Assembly (NCBI GenBank): GCA_047495785.1
Contig: JBLDXI010000036.1
Location: 1,054,001 to 1,118,000 of the forward strand
Reading direction: 5' to 3'
DNA length: 64,000 bases
DNA from: Lepidodermella squamata
Lineage: Eukaryota > Gastrotricha
Shown: piece by piece, positions 18,116 through 30,361 of the stretch
Position numbering within the stretch: the first letter of the stretch is position 1
Layout: every line of letters begins with the position of its first letter
Notes under the pieces: model-generated
Told to the model about the DNA's origin: nothing
What the model saw: only the letters and a program-made list of their open reading frames with translations
Databases searched by the model: none
Made by a program: the position numbers and the translations under genes

Positions 18116-20946
18116 GATCACAAATTACTTCAAAACAATGAATTACAAGCAAAATCGATTTTCACAACAATTTTCACAATAACAAGAATTAATTTTGAAA
18201 AGATCGGAGAAACGATCATTGGCGATCGGCGACTTTAGCACATTTTCAGAGGAGTATCAGTATTATTTGATTATATCGGGCCATATTTTCGACGCTAAAA
18301 AAGCTCAGATCCGCAAGGCAACTCATGTCAAGCAAATGCCGCCAAGACTAATTTTTCAAGAAAAATCAGCCATATATTTCTCGCCGAACAAAAAACACGT
18401 GCATCACAAATTCAAAAAATTATCGGTTATCCGTGAAAATAAGCAAAAATTATGAGGATCTCAACAGTAAAAAAACCGTTTTTGAAAGAAAAGTCAAGTC
18501 GATGCGGAACGAGCAGCAAACAGCAAAACAAGGCCTCTCGTTATCTCGAAGTTTCGGCCAGGCGGCGATTTCCGACACGCATCGATTCACCGAGCATTCA
18601 GTGCGTAGTTTACCCAGCCTAAAATAATCGGGGAAAATAAGCAGATCTTGGAATCAAAATGAAATTTATTGCTATACCTGTCACAAAAAAACCAGCCACA
18701 AGACGATTGATGCGCTGGCGAACCCGAGAAGAAAAGCAACTCATATGAGGAATGAATCCACAAATAGAATTTCAGGAAATGATAATGATTTGTGAAAATT
18801 TATTTTATTGTGAAACTCCATATCTTGCCTCACAATGTGAAGTTAATTTCCAATTTTCCGCGACGAGATGAAATAGACCAAAGGTTTTCGAATTCTCAAT
18901 CTTAGTAGAAATTCTGAGTAGTCCCTGATTTTTCTATCTTTGCCTCGAATTGTCGAAAAATCATAATGAATTCGCCCATAACGATTTTTCAAATTTATCA
19001 ATCATTTTGAAATTGTTCATAAAATTTCAAAATTTCAAAATTTTACTTAAATTCGGCGATCCAGCAAAAATAAATAAATACGTTTCTTAAGAACAACGTG
19101 TACTTGTACATTGTAGCACGAAATTGATTGACGCGAGACGCTAATTTATGAACTTCGGCTTTAGTTAGCTCAACTTGGATCCTAGCTAGCCGCCAGAACC
19201 TCAAATCAAACTATTAATGAATGAAATTGAGAAGTGTTCAAAAAGTTTAAAAAATCCGGGAAAAATCAAGCCAAATTACAACATAGAATTGAAGAATTCA
19301 AAATGGTAGGATTCAAACGTATTTTGCCACGATGTGGTATGTGGGAAAGACGATGCGTATCACCTTGACGTCGTTTTCATCGCTCGACATCGCCGATCCG
19401 ATTTCTTTAAAATGCTTCAAATTAAATGTAATTTCGGCAAATTATAAACTCACGCCAGGTATAGAGTGAAGTTCATGTCGACCAGAATTTCGCTGCAATA
19501 AATTGAATTATTCGCTCTAGCCAAGAAATCTGCATGGGCAATTCAGCTGATAAACAAGTTTTATAGGTCAAAAACGCGTGGTAGCTTTTCTGTGTTGTGC
19601 ATAATTTTTCATATGTGTGTGCGAAATGCGGCGTGCGAGCAGCTGTTGCGTAACTCCGCGGCGTGGTGATTGAAAAAACACGAATCGCTCCTATTTAACA
19701 GAAAAATTTGGCTATCGCTATTCGCAGCTAAAATTCTTGCCGCTGCCCATGTCATTTACTATTCTGTCATTTAAAAATTAAAAAAATGGTAAATATTATC
19801 TGAAAACAGGTCAATTGAAATTTATTCAATTCAATTTCAGATTTCCTATTTGGAAAATGCTCATCTACAACAATTGGCGAATCAAAATTATTGCCAAGAA
19901 TAGTCCCTGAAAATATATTTCTGCCTCTTAAATGTATTCCGATTAGCTTTTAATGATAATGGTAAAACTTCTAAATTTTCGCTGAATAAAAATCGTGAAC
20001 ACTTGATTACTTTTTAATTAAGAAAATTCAAAATTCATGTTAAATAAACTTTACAATTGATCCTTGAATATGACGATATAATTTTAATGGCTAATGGCAT
20101 GACCATCTGAAATTCAGAATTGCGATCAGCGAAAAATTAAGCTTTTTTCTGGAGGTAAAAATTCCTGTAAATTCCAAAAGTGCTACCAACATATAGAATC
20201 TCAATATAATGAAACATAATGAAAAAATATAAGAATTTTATACTTGAAAATCCGAAAAATTGGACTTGGCTATGAATTTTGCGGAATTTCGAAAGAAACT
20301 AGAAATTCCAGAATAAAAATGTCAAAAATTCCCTCCAACTATGTGCCCTAATTATTATACGGAACGTGAAACTGGGTAGAATTTGCTATGCCGGGGGAAC
20401 CCCCGTACTGTCGCCGTTCGTGTCGTGGACATCTTTGTTTGTTTCTTTGTTTGTTTGTATGCACCCATGTGCAATGTGTGTTTGCAATGCTTGACTACAC
20501 GCCTACGTACACGCATACCAAGCACACCGTGACTTGTCAGAATGCAATCGTAATGCAACTTTCAGTCGATGACTACTACCCGTCTAAGAAGTCATTCCAA
20601 CCACTAGCCACTGGAACCTTAAATTGCCGGATAAACTGTTGTGCACGGACGGAAAATAATTGCTTCTTGCTTCGCGATTTTAGTTCACACAGCGCTCACA
20701 TCATACAAGAACATCATACAAGCTCACGTCATACGAAACAAACCATAAACCTTAGCCCAAGTTCATGCCGTCGTGAATGTTAGAATTTCGAATAGTGTAA
20801 ACAACGAAGTGTGCAGGACAGCTCGTTCAGAACCCATGTGTCTTACCGCAGCTTTTCTTGCCGCTTGCCGAATTTTTACGAAGTCTTACGAAATTTTGCC
20901 GTGAAGGCCTCGTAAAACTGCGGCATAATTTGCATTACATACGTAA
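18116..20946. other. Long AT-rich stretch without a supported gene
   Basis: Small frames at 18195-18627 and 20388-20783 have no splice context, signal peptide or domain. A truncated left end of the CAGGGCAGCTCGTTCAGAAAC family occurs at 20815. Confidence 0.4.
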
Positions 20947-21898
20947 GGGGCAGTAGCTCGTTCGAAACCGTGTGCTTCAATCTTCAATGCTCCGGAGTCA
21001 ACGATTTCCACTTTCGTTGCTCTGAGGCAACCATGGTGTCGCCGGAAGATGCATTAGACTCGGTCCTAATCAATGAGGCTTTAACGTTATTTTCCCCGAC
21101 AGTCGTGGCCGAAAGTTGACGCGTAGAGTCGGCTTGTTGCGTTGCTGCTGCCGTATGAGTACGACGGCGTCACTGCCCCGCACGTATATAATGCAAATTT
21201 TGCCGCATTTTTACGAGGCGATCACGGCAAACTTCCGTAAAAGACTTCAAAAAATGTCTCCGTCTCTAATGAACGATCAACAAGTGTCCGAATCGATTGC
21301 AGATTTAGTGTTTTCTTAGTCTTGCAAATCAAGATAGAATTCGACTGCTTCTTCATACAGATCATCGCCTAGTTTCCGGGAGAGAGGCATTGGCAATGCA
21401 GATGATAACCCCCGTGCTCACTCCGCCGTTGCAATGCAAGCCTCCATGTTGATATCCAGACTCTCACATGCCAACTCTTGCTCTTCGATCGCTGTTTTTC
21501 GGCGAAACTCCTCAGCCGCGTCATAACCCAAATAGATAATATTCATGGTGGCGATCTAGTTTCCTCCGAACTGAGTCTAATGATTGGCAATTTTCCCATA
21601 GACAAAAAGCAGGAATAGCTGAATCCTGTTTGTCGAGAAACTCCTTTGGGTCTCTGAAACTATTAAGGAGCAACAATGCAAGCCGCGAATAGTGCTCTAA
21701 GTTTGTCAGCGACTGAATCAAAGGAAAGTCGAGGGCCGAGGCTGGAACTCAATGACATTTTGTGATGTGCTCTAAATTATTGTGATACGCTCAAATCGAC
21801 GAACGAATTCGGTCCAAGAGAGCCCCGTGCGGAGATTAACGAATGTGTATCGTTGACTCCGGAGCATTGAAGCACACGGTTTCTGAACGCGCTGCCCC
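20947..21898. mobile_element. Inverted-repeat element, GGGGCAG...CTGCCCC (952 bp)
   Basis: The ends share ~55 bp in inverted orientation: GTTCGAAACCGTGTGCTTCA, AATGCTCCGGAGTCAACGAT and their complements. The related shorter element at 22264-22501 has the same terminal text. No target duplication could be confirmed and no transposase is present. A frame at 21116-21319 is not supported as a gene. Confidence 0.65.
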
Positions 21899-22084
21899 GC
21901 ACAACTTCATTGCAATCTCAACGAGGGTGTTGCGGCGATTAGTTTGAAGGATCTTGTTTTCCGCAATCGCCTTTACGTCAGTCGGGCTATTTCGGTGAAT
22001 CAGCACTGCCTTTCAGGACATACAAGTCAGTAAAGCGACGTCGGACGTGGGTTAATTTCGGATTTCGTCTGCGGCACGGTTCGA

Positions 22085-23170
22085 CTGATTGGCAACAGCA
22101 GCAACAGTAGCGCCGGGAGAACCAATTTGACATCTTTCTCTGAATTCAAACAGTGTATTGTTTACACTGTTACGGGGATAAAATTGTTATTTATGAGTCG
22201 TTAGACGAGTAAACTCAATAAAAGTGCCTTCGAGTTCAACTGCGGCAAACTTTGTATTACGTCCAGGGCAGCTCGTTCAGAAACGATGTGCTTCGATGGT
22301 CTGTTGTCGACGATACATTTTTGTGGTCCGAATTACACTCGATCCCAACAAATCAGGCTTTCCTCGACAGTCGGAGCCGCAATTCGGCGCGTAGAATTCG
22401 GCTTGTTTCCGTGCTACATGGCATAGAGAACGGTTCTCTATGCTACATGGTCCCAGAACTCCGGAGCATGGAAGCTCGCGGTTTCTGAACGAACTGCCCT
22501 GCGCAACATCATTGCCTACAATCCTGAGGGCGCTGAAGGCGACGCCGTTTACCAGGCGTTGCCGATTCCTTAAGCTTAAGCGAGCATCAGGTGTTTCGAT
22601 GTTTTCGGATGGCAGAATGGCAGAATGGCAACAGGTGATAGGATGTGGCTTTAGAACGATTTTTCATTAGTTCGCTCGTTTTGATGGAGTTCGCTCTTAC
22701 TCAGTGATCGGAAGCACCTATTACTTTTTGTGCGGTATGACTATAGGCCTAAACTTGTATGTGTGAAACAAATCCTGAACAACGTCGCCGCTGTTGATTT
22801 GAAATGATGGAAATTTAGGTTTAACTTCCACGCGCGTGGAGGAAATCGTCGACGAAGACACCTTTGCTTGGATCGAGCCAAATCCGGAATTAGGCTTGAT
22901 CCAAGGCCATAGTTACCTCAGAACAACAAAAGTGTAGTGTTGACTCATCAAGTATTATCAATCTCGTTATACGACAGGAAACTAACAGCTAAGGGAGTAA
23001 CGCGTAACTCGAACTTTTTTGTTGAGTTTACTCGTCTTACGACTCATAAATAAAAATTTTATCCACGTGTAAACAATAAACTGTTTAAGGTTTAGGAATT
23101 CAAAGAAAGCTGTCAAATGGGTTCCCCCGGCGCTACTGTAGCAGCTATGCTGCTGCTGTTGCCAATAAAC
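22085..23170. repeat. Large inverted repeat (~140-bp arms) enclosing a smaller element
   Basis: Arms at 22085-22225 and 23019-23170 carry ATTGGCAACAGCAGC, ACAGTAGCGCCGG, GAATTC and GAGTAAACTCAA in inverted order. The element at 22264-22501 lies inside. Probably a nested pair of non-autonomous DNA elements. Confidence 0.6.
22264..22501. mobile_element. Short inverted-repeat element, CAGGGCAG ends (238 bp)
   Basis: CAGGGCAGCTCGTTCAGAAA at the left, with its near complement TTTCTGAACGAACTGCCCTG at the right. CAGGG termini would fit the hAT superfamily but no 8-bp duplication is seen. Confidence 0.65.
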
Positions 23171-23579
23171 CGACGTTTAATCACCGAAATTAGCTTCGCA
23201 ACTACGCTTGTTATGTCCCAGTTTTGAAGAAATTGACGCTTTTGAGGTCGCCGTAAATTTGAAGACAAAAATACGTGTCTTAAGAGAAAGTATTACGCCA
23301 CACATGGCAAGTTCCGTTGATTTTTGAAATTTCTGATTTTTCCCTATTTTATGTAATTTTGTGTTCCACCTCGATTTGCCTCACTTTCATCGAAAATTGG
23401 ACACGCGAGTTTTAAGAATTTACACGAATTTATTGATCCCTAAATAAATTAAATAAATTACACGAAGGTTGCGTTGTTCACTTCGCCAATTTCAATACCT
23501 CACATCGAAATATTGTGTGATTATTCACGAATAATCGCCTGTAACCGGGTTAAATTTGTTTAATAAATACGATAGATTC

Positions 23580-23795
23580 CGTTTACAGCAGTTTACAGTG
23601 TGTAATTTCAGGTCACATAGGTCACATCAGTCATTTTCGAAGATTTCTCCGCTTACATAGTCATGAAATTCAGCTTGGTCTAGATCCGTATTGCCGTGTA
23701 AAGCCCTATAGCATTTTTTAGTCCGGGAACTCCGATTATCTAGGTCTGTAAAGCCAAGTAACGTGCCTTATAGCATTTTATTGTCCGAAAAATCC
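23580..23795. repeat. TTTACAG-family repeat, left part
   Basis: Rich in TTTACAG/CTGTAAA and the phrase CCTTATAGCATTTTA-TGTCCG, which recurs at 29360-29390. It is interrupted by the Mutator-like element starting at 23796 and resumes at 29266. Confidence 0.55.
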
Positions 23796-26700
23796 ATTCT
23801 TGTGAAGCCGTCCACCCACTTTTAACGCCCTCGGCGAATTTTTTACGCCCATACGTATTTAGATAGAACTCGATGTGCTGATCATTTTGGTGAAAACCGC
23901 ATGACGATACGACACTCCTACGCTTGGGCGTAACGCTGGGCGCAGGCTTCACATTTTGCGCGCGTTGTGTGAAGCTGTCAACCCATCTCGCCACCCATTG
24001 TTATGATCAGCGTGCGCGCGCACGCATTAGCGAGAAAAGGAAGAGTCACTTCATTTGCGTCATAGCGCACTTTCCTTTTTTATTTTTCTCGAGCTTCATC
24101 ATAACGATAACTTCCATACAATTTGAACAAAAGCAACAAAAATTTTCGCTGGAATCAGCAGCAGCAGTAAGAGTCAATAAAATATTGCCATGTTTTCAGA
24201 ATTATCGTCTGGATTTTAACAAATATTGAAATATTGTAATGTAGCTAACGGCTTTAACAATCATCGATAAGATCCTGAGATACATCAAGTAAGTATAAAA
24301 TCAAGTATTTCAGACAATTAATAATTTTGAGTTATTGACGTTTAAGCGAAACAATGGGTTCAAAATGGCCGCTAAGGCCGAAGCCGGAGAATTTTAGGAA
24401 AATGGCGCCATTAGAATGGTCGAAAGCAATTGTATTATTTGCACTTGAAGTGTCATAATTTAGGGCAATCACATTCTCGTAAGTATAACGGTGCCAGCCG
24501 CTTCGAGTGGCGCCAGCGATGCTGGAGTGCTCGGCGCCGTAGATGAATATTGGTATTTGAAACAGGGCCGCGGCGGCGTGTACTTCAGGGCCATCGGTTG
24601 GCTGCCCGAGCTTGAAAGGCTTGTGGCTCTTCAGGAATTGGTTTATTGATTTGTGTTTCGTGTGGTCCAGGCATCCTTTGAAGAGTTCAGCATTCTCGGC
24701 CAGGTATGCGCTTATCGCCGCTCGTACCTGGTAATTGAAATTTTATTCATTAGAATTCACACTTTTTTCAAGAACTAGAATCTTAGAATATTTCAAAATT
24801 CTTTCAACTGTTTTTATGAATATTTCACGTTTTTCTCAAGTTTCTGAATTTTTAGTTCAGGTATTTTAATATTATTGAAGCCCTGAAATATTGTAAAATT
24901 CCCTTAATTTATTGTGAAAATTCGAGACATTTTCGAGCTATTTTTCTGCTGCAAAATTTCCCAATAATATCCTAGCCCTAACTCAATTTTTTTTTAAATT
25001 ATTACCTTTGGATGTTGTTCGGCATCGTTGAAAAGCCAGAACGCTTTTGATCGAGGGAAGCAGTTGCCGTCGCCCTTAGTTGGCCAAGTTTGAAAGGGGA
25101 TGCTGCGCTCCCACGAAATTGGAGGGCAGCTTTTAACGTTAGCCAAACGCTTAGGAACCAGCGAATGGTCGAGTCCGCAAAGAGTCGCAGCTCGAAGGCG
25201 GGATTCGTAACTTGGCGGTAAGAACTTCGGGTGAGAGATAGAACGATTTCGTTGATTGTTACTCGGCTTGGATTTTTCATTCGCTAGATTCACTGTGGAG
25301 TTCGCCGAATCTGAAATATCGAAAATGAAATGAAAACTTCAAATAAATCCTACCATCTGAAATTACAGCAGGTTCCGAAGTTGGAAGTTCAGCTGGTTTC
25401 GGTTCCACATTGTTCGACTTTCTTCGTTTCGCCGGGATAGGCAGAATCTTCCGAGGGCTAGGCGATGGAATCGGGGGCAAGGAATCTGTAGAATAATTAA
25501 GGTGGAATAAATCAGTTGACATCACAGGAAATTCATACCTTGGCTGTGATCAGCTTTCGATTCTGAAGCCGAGGACAAATCGATGAACACTTTCCTTTTC
25601 TTGGATCTTCGAGTTACCAAGACCGAATCATCGAAAACATCTGCAGGGCAAGAAACAGTTGAAAAATACGATTTTAATGAAAAATAGGATATTCAAACCT
25701 GTAATCGGGTTGGGAGAGGACCTGGCAATGGGTTCAATTCCGGAGATATCGGCTGATAAATCGACTGATGAATCAGGCTGTTGGAAGGTGACGCGACTTG
25801 TTTTACACTTGGAACCTTTCGATTTAGATTTTCCTAAAAAAAAGTTCATAAAATAAGGAAAATTGAATAAATTAAAATTAGCTATTCCGAATTTTGAAAG
25901 GAATTTCGAGAGGAATTACGAAAGACAAACCTTTCTTTCGATTTTTGTCTTTGATGGCTTTCATCTCCGAAAAGGTCTTGGGCTGTTCAGCCTGGTTTTC
26001 AGGTTTTTCAGCGAGTGTCGCGGCGAAAGCTGGCAAACCTTCCAGGCATTGACGTGCCTTTTGGACAACCGGCCAGCCGAACGTAAGGTGACCACCAGCA
26101 CGGAAAAATGGTCAACAGGTTGTCTCTGAACTTAGTCGCGATTTTAGGGCAGAAGTAAGGGTTCGCTTCAAAATCGCCACGGTCGATTTGACGATTTGCT
26201 GCCGAAAGTTCCTCGCTGAAAACTCGTTCGAATTGAGAGAAAATAGGCTGACAGGCTTGCTTGTAGGTCGGTTGCTTTTGAACCAAGTCGTTTTTTATGT
26301 CAAAAAACATTAAATTCGAGCCAACTTCTCCTGAGACCGGATTGTCAGTAGACTGGCCATCCTGCTGATTGATCTCCGCCTGAACATCGATAGCGGCTTT
26401 CATTGCTGACTCCACCTCGTCTCGAAGTACGACGCCCTGATTCCAAACCGCCATGAGTTCAGCATCGGCAGCGGAAACTTCAGGAGTCAGAAATGTATTC
26501 ACTGTTAACCGAACGGTGAGTCGAAGAAACTTCAGGAAATTCAAGAAATTTTCCGAACTTTGAATTACTCCAAAGCATTTCAGGAAGGCAAATTTCGAAT
26601 CCGAACCATGTTCGCGATCAGTTCGGAACCAATTCGAAATCGCTTTAACAACATGGCCGATGCAGAGCAGTATGAAGGTGAAGATGCAACCCTCGGGTAT

Positions 26701-29256
26701 GACGACTTCCCCGGGTCGATCAGCTTCATCAATCGGCCGGGTAAACGTAACAACTCGCGAAATATATGCCTGAAAGCAGCATTGATTGAAGGTCTGACTA
26801 ACCGCTTGAAGTAAGCCGAAGGAAATATCGCAAACCACGCCTTGGCGTGAAGAACAGCGGCCGATTCAGATGAAGATGCTAATTCCTCGTGGCGTTCGCC
26901 TTTCAGTCGACGAGAAACAGGTTTCGATTGTGCAGCATGATTCGCCTCACCGGTTAATTTAACGCTGATCGTGGTACTCGGCGTCGTAGCGTTGGCGAGC
27001 CAAGTCGCGTCGATGGTTCGAGGGCAACCCTTAACGGAACAGTAGCCGTTGGCGGTGACCACGTTGGTAGTTTTGCCGATTTTATGGCCTTGAAACGCGA
27101 AGGGACAGCCAACCCCGATACCAGAGCCAACCATCTCGTAGTAGACTACGTCGTCCCAACCTGAACCCGGGGGATACTTCCTTCGAATGCGATCACTTTC
27201 GCGAGCATCGATTGTCTCAGGAAATTTCTTCGTACTGATTTCGAAGGTGAACTCCTCGACAAGTTGTTCTTGAGAAGACGATGCCATGGAATCATCTAAA
27301 ATTCATGTCAAAATTTGAAAGACCCGTGAAATTTCATAATAAAAAGATAAAGATTCCTAATGAATTCAGAATTCAGATGACTTTGAAAAAAACAGCCGAA
27401 ACAAGCAAAATTAAATGCGTTATGGAATCTTTTTTAGGTAACAAACTTCCTTCCACCTTAAAAATCGCTTCGATTAATGAACTTCGATTTGCCAGGGCTA
27501 GTCACGTGTCTCATTCATCTATCAATAATGAATAATGACTCTGAACGAAACGTTATCTCTTAGTTAGTAAAGACATTAGTCGATTCTCTTGAAAATTTCT
27601 AAACTTTAAGTTACCTATTTTGCATGAGGGTTAGAGGATCTCGAAAATGAGATGTGAACTCATGGCGAGAACAATGCGAAAAATTAAAAAAAAATCGAGA
27701 TTTACTATCAAATAAGGCACTTGTTAATGGGATTAAAGATCTGGAGAAATTTTGTCCAATCGGGTAAGATACCGAAAATTACAGAACTAATTACCATCGG
27801 GGTTTTCCGGATTTTCTCCGGGAAAAATAAATCTCGGTTAAATCACGGCTAAAAGACGGAATTTCCTCTCAAATTAACAAAATTTGTGAAATTTCCTACA
27901 AAAAGCTGCCAAGTTAAAAAATAGTTGCCCTACTTCCGGGACACTTAGATTTACTTTCCTTCCCGAATAATATCTAACGGAAAATAATCTACTGGAAAAT
28001 GGTAAATGGGATTGACTTGCGTCAAATTATTCTGGGTTTGTCTGATGCTTCGAAAATGCGTCGGTCTGATAGAAATCAAAACTCTAGTCGGCGCTAGCCT
28101 AAAACTAATCACATTTTTCAGATCAAAAAGCTATATATTTTGGTATAATTAGAAACGCTCTCCTACATGTTTGTCATGTCTCGGAACTTAAATGGGCCGC
28201 ATTAAAGCGTGGAATGAAAAAATGGTGTAAAATGTAGGGTATGGTATTAAAAGCCTAAAAATAAGTAAATGTCTAACCTTCGATTGTTTGCCGAGTCGAT
28301 CGCGTATTTCGACCCATGGCCGTGCGTTCAGCTCTTAGTTTAATCAGATCAATAACAAAAGTGATTAATGAACTAAAACAATAGGAAAATTTGTTATCTG
28401 TTAATTCGTTTGTGAGCTGATAGTAACGAAAATCGATGAAGCGTGGAGGACAATAGGGAAAAGCTAGCTGCGGTAATCAACAAAAATGATTAGGGATGGG
28501 ATGGGAACAGAGTCATAGGATCTCGGATCTCAGGTATAGGATATAGGATATAGGACATAGGACATAGGATTAAGAAATTCTACATGCCCGACAATCATTT
28601 CACCCGGTTTTTTCCTATTACGAGTCCATTTACGCTTTGCGTGATTATTTTTGAGGCGGCTTAGAAGCGCCGCCCGCCCAGCTAAGAGATAGGCGCGCGT
28701 GATCACCGTCGCCATCACGCTACAACAAGGTGCACAGGTGCGCCGGCACCGCTTTGATCACAGCGCTGCCGCTTCAACAATCAGCAAGCTCTGGAGCTGT
28801 ATGGATCTTGATTTCTATCATTTTCAAGTTGATTATCATCTGCCACTGCCATAATATCATGAATATTTCGTCAAAATAACCACTCGGAAACGCCTTCCAA
28901 TTCATCACTTTATTCAGTTCAAATAACCGCGGCCTTGAAAAATATAATGACAGTATGGAATAGAATAATAACAAAATGTAATCCTGGTGCCGAAAAAAAT
29001 AGCATTCATACGCGCCATTACACGAATCAAGCGCGTACACAATGACGCGAACAATGGGTGGCGAGATGGGTTGACAGCTTCACACAACGCGCGCAAAATG
29101 TGAAGCCTGCGCCCAGCGTTACGCCCAAGCGTAGGAGTGTCGTATCGTCATGCGGTTTTCACCAAAATGATCAGCACATCGAGTTCTATCTAAATACGTA
29201 TGGGCGTAAAAAATTCGCCGAGGGCGTTAAAAGTGGGTGGACGGCTTCACAAGAAT
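23796..29256. mobile_element. Phantom-like Mutator element (5.46 kb, ~207-bp terminal inverted repeats, 9-bp duplication)
   Basis: 23796-24002 and 29050-29256 are exact or near-exact inverted copies, starting ATTCTTGTGAAGCCGTCCAC. Flanks are GAAAAATCC (23787-23795) and GAAAAAACC (29257-29265), a 9-bp duplication with one difference. Long inverted repeats, a 9-bp duplication and an internal FLYWCH/MULE-type gene on the minus strand match the Phantom group of the Mutator superfamily known from animals. The identical frames at 23740-23994 and 29058-29258 are just the repeat read in both copies. The long terminal repeats are still near identical, so the insertion is recent even though the transposase looks defective. 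Confidence 0.85.
24332..27287 (-). CDS. Mutator-like (Phantom-type) transposase with C-terminal OTU-type protease domain; frame disrupted
   Basis: The first exon starts at 27287. Residues ~50-130 form a FLYWCH/WRKY-GCM1-like zinc module (GYCSVKGC ... GEANH) followed by RRLKGERHEELA, usual in these DNA-binding regions. A second frame (26838-26008) holds part of a MULE core (FGLLQAVSQTF, CIGHVVKAISNWF). Downstream exons at 25833-25699, 25640-25539, 25485-25354, 25310-25006 and ~24730-24332 have clean splice sites. The last two encode a full OTU cysteine-protease domain: TKGDGNCFPRS (catalytic Asp, Cys), VRAAISAYL and GHFEPIVSL (catalytic His). The frame changes near 26,820 and near 26,110, and the N-terminal part of the MULE core appears to be missing, so the transposase is probably defective. 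Whether OTU is fused or a second cistron is not proven. Confidence 0.65.
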
Positions 29257-29265
29257 GAAAAAACC

Positions 29266-29720
29266 GCCTGCCGATGTCTGTAAAGCCGTGTAATTCGTCT
29301 AACTGAGCTTTACAGTCCCTTAGTATCAGCTGTTGGCAGTCTGGCAGTGGCAGCCAAGTAAAGTGCTTATAGCATGTTACAGTCCGGAAACTCAGCTTGT
29401 CTAGGTCTGTAAAACCGGGTAACTTGCCTTTTAGCAGTTTACAGACCATACTTTCAGCTTTTGACAGTCTGTAAAGTTGGACAACATGTTTTATTGCCAA
29501 TTACAGCAGCAAAAAGCAGCATTTCCACGGTTGTAAACCGCTGTATCAAGCCTTATTTCGAATTACATAGGCGAAAAATCAGCTTACAGCCGGATCCTGA
29601 GCTGGAATAAATCGACATCACAGCACTTTACAGCAAAATTCAGGCAAATACACGATTTTATTCCGATTTACAGAGCCTGCATGATCAATTACAGAGCCTG
29701 CATGAATAACTCGGATTTAA
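29266..29720. repeat. TTTACAG-family repeat, right part
   Basis: Continues the repeat broken at 23795: TCTGTAAAGCCG, CTTATAGCATGTTACAGTCCG and the direct pair GATTTACAGAGCCTGCATGA / CAATTACAGAGCCTGCATGA (29667-29706). Confidence 0.55.
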
Positions 29721-29889
29721 GCTTGTTTACATCCATTTTAAGGTGATGGGTGACAAGCAAAAAGTATTTTGTTTTTTTGCCTCTTCATTCACGTAAAAAA
29801 CCCGCTTTTTACCTGTCACCTGTGACCTTGAAACGGATGTAACCAAGCCCAAATCCGAGTTATTCAACGACGCTAACGATGTCCTCGTT

Positions 29890-30360
29890 ATGAGCTTGAT
29901 CCCGAAAACAGCTGGGCGTGTTCTCCTGAATGAGTTCATCCTAGCTCTGTCAGCAATTTCGGCGATCATCTCGATCTATCAGCTATGGGCGAATTTGGTC
30001 TATGAGCCTAAAACAAAGCTTAGCAAGAAATTCGAGAAGAAAATCATTGCTGGTGTGCATGTCATTCAATTTCTTGATGTTGTTTTGGTTTTTTTATTCA
30101 CCTACCCGCCATTTGACCTAATTCTCCCCCCATCAACCATCAAGTTGTTTTCGCGGCTATGCGCCGCCGCCGCAATGTCGAGGGTGCTTATTGACGTAGT
30201 GGCTAGACAATTCGATGTGATCATCGCGCGAAAACAACATCGCCTCAGCCAGGGATCGCGACAGCTGATATCATTCGCGAACCCGTTTTCATGGCTCGAA
30301 GCGCTACTAGCTCATTTTATCACTTATCATTTCGATATTAACTTGAAATATCACTCTTAA
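29890..30360 (+). CDS. Small membrane protein, unknown function (156 aa)
   Basis: Two hydrophobic segments (about residues 12-36, LLNEFILALSAISAIISIYQ, and 52-78, VIQFLDVVLVFLF) suggest two membrane helices with a basic loop (KLSKKFEKK) between them. No known family is recognised. Residues 1-55 have a paralogue at 1-186. The last ~60 codons coincide with the conserved promoter of the next gene, and the TAA ends one base before the ATG at 30362. In other copies that region is not open, so either the two cistrons truly abut or the C-terminus is a chance extension. An unrecognised intron near residue 75 would resolve this. Confidence 0.5.
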   Translation: MSLIPKTAGRVLLNEFILALSAISAIISIYQLWANLVYEPKTKLSKKFEKKIIAGVHVIQFLDVVLVFLFTYPPFDLILPPSTIKLFSRLCAAAAMSRVLIDVVARQFDVIIARKQHRLSQGSRQLISFANPFSWLEALLAHFITYHFDINLKYHS

Positions 30361-30361
30361 C
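30174..30361 (+). promoter_or_regulatory. Conserved proximal promoter of the secreted-peptide family, copy at 30362
   Basis: GTGCTTATTGACGTAG, E-box CAGCTG at 30262-30267 (100 bp before the ATG) followed by ATATCATTCGC, then GCTCGAAGCGCTACTAGCTC. Near-identical to 2312-2495. Confidence 0.7.

Noticed and set aside
20388-20783. 131-codon plus-strand frame with many Cys and His
   Set aside because: No signal peptide at the start, no splice context, low-complexity TTTGTTTG text, and an overlapping frame of similar length on the other strand.
23740-23994. Frame identical in protein to 29058-29258, which looks like a conserved duplicated gene
   Set aside because: Both are the terminal inverted repeat of the Mutator-like element; identity is at DNA level and the frames run into unrelated flanks.
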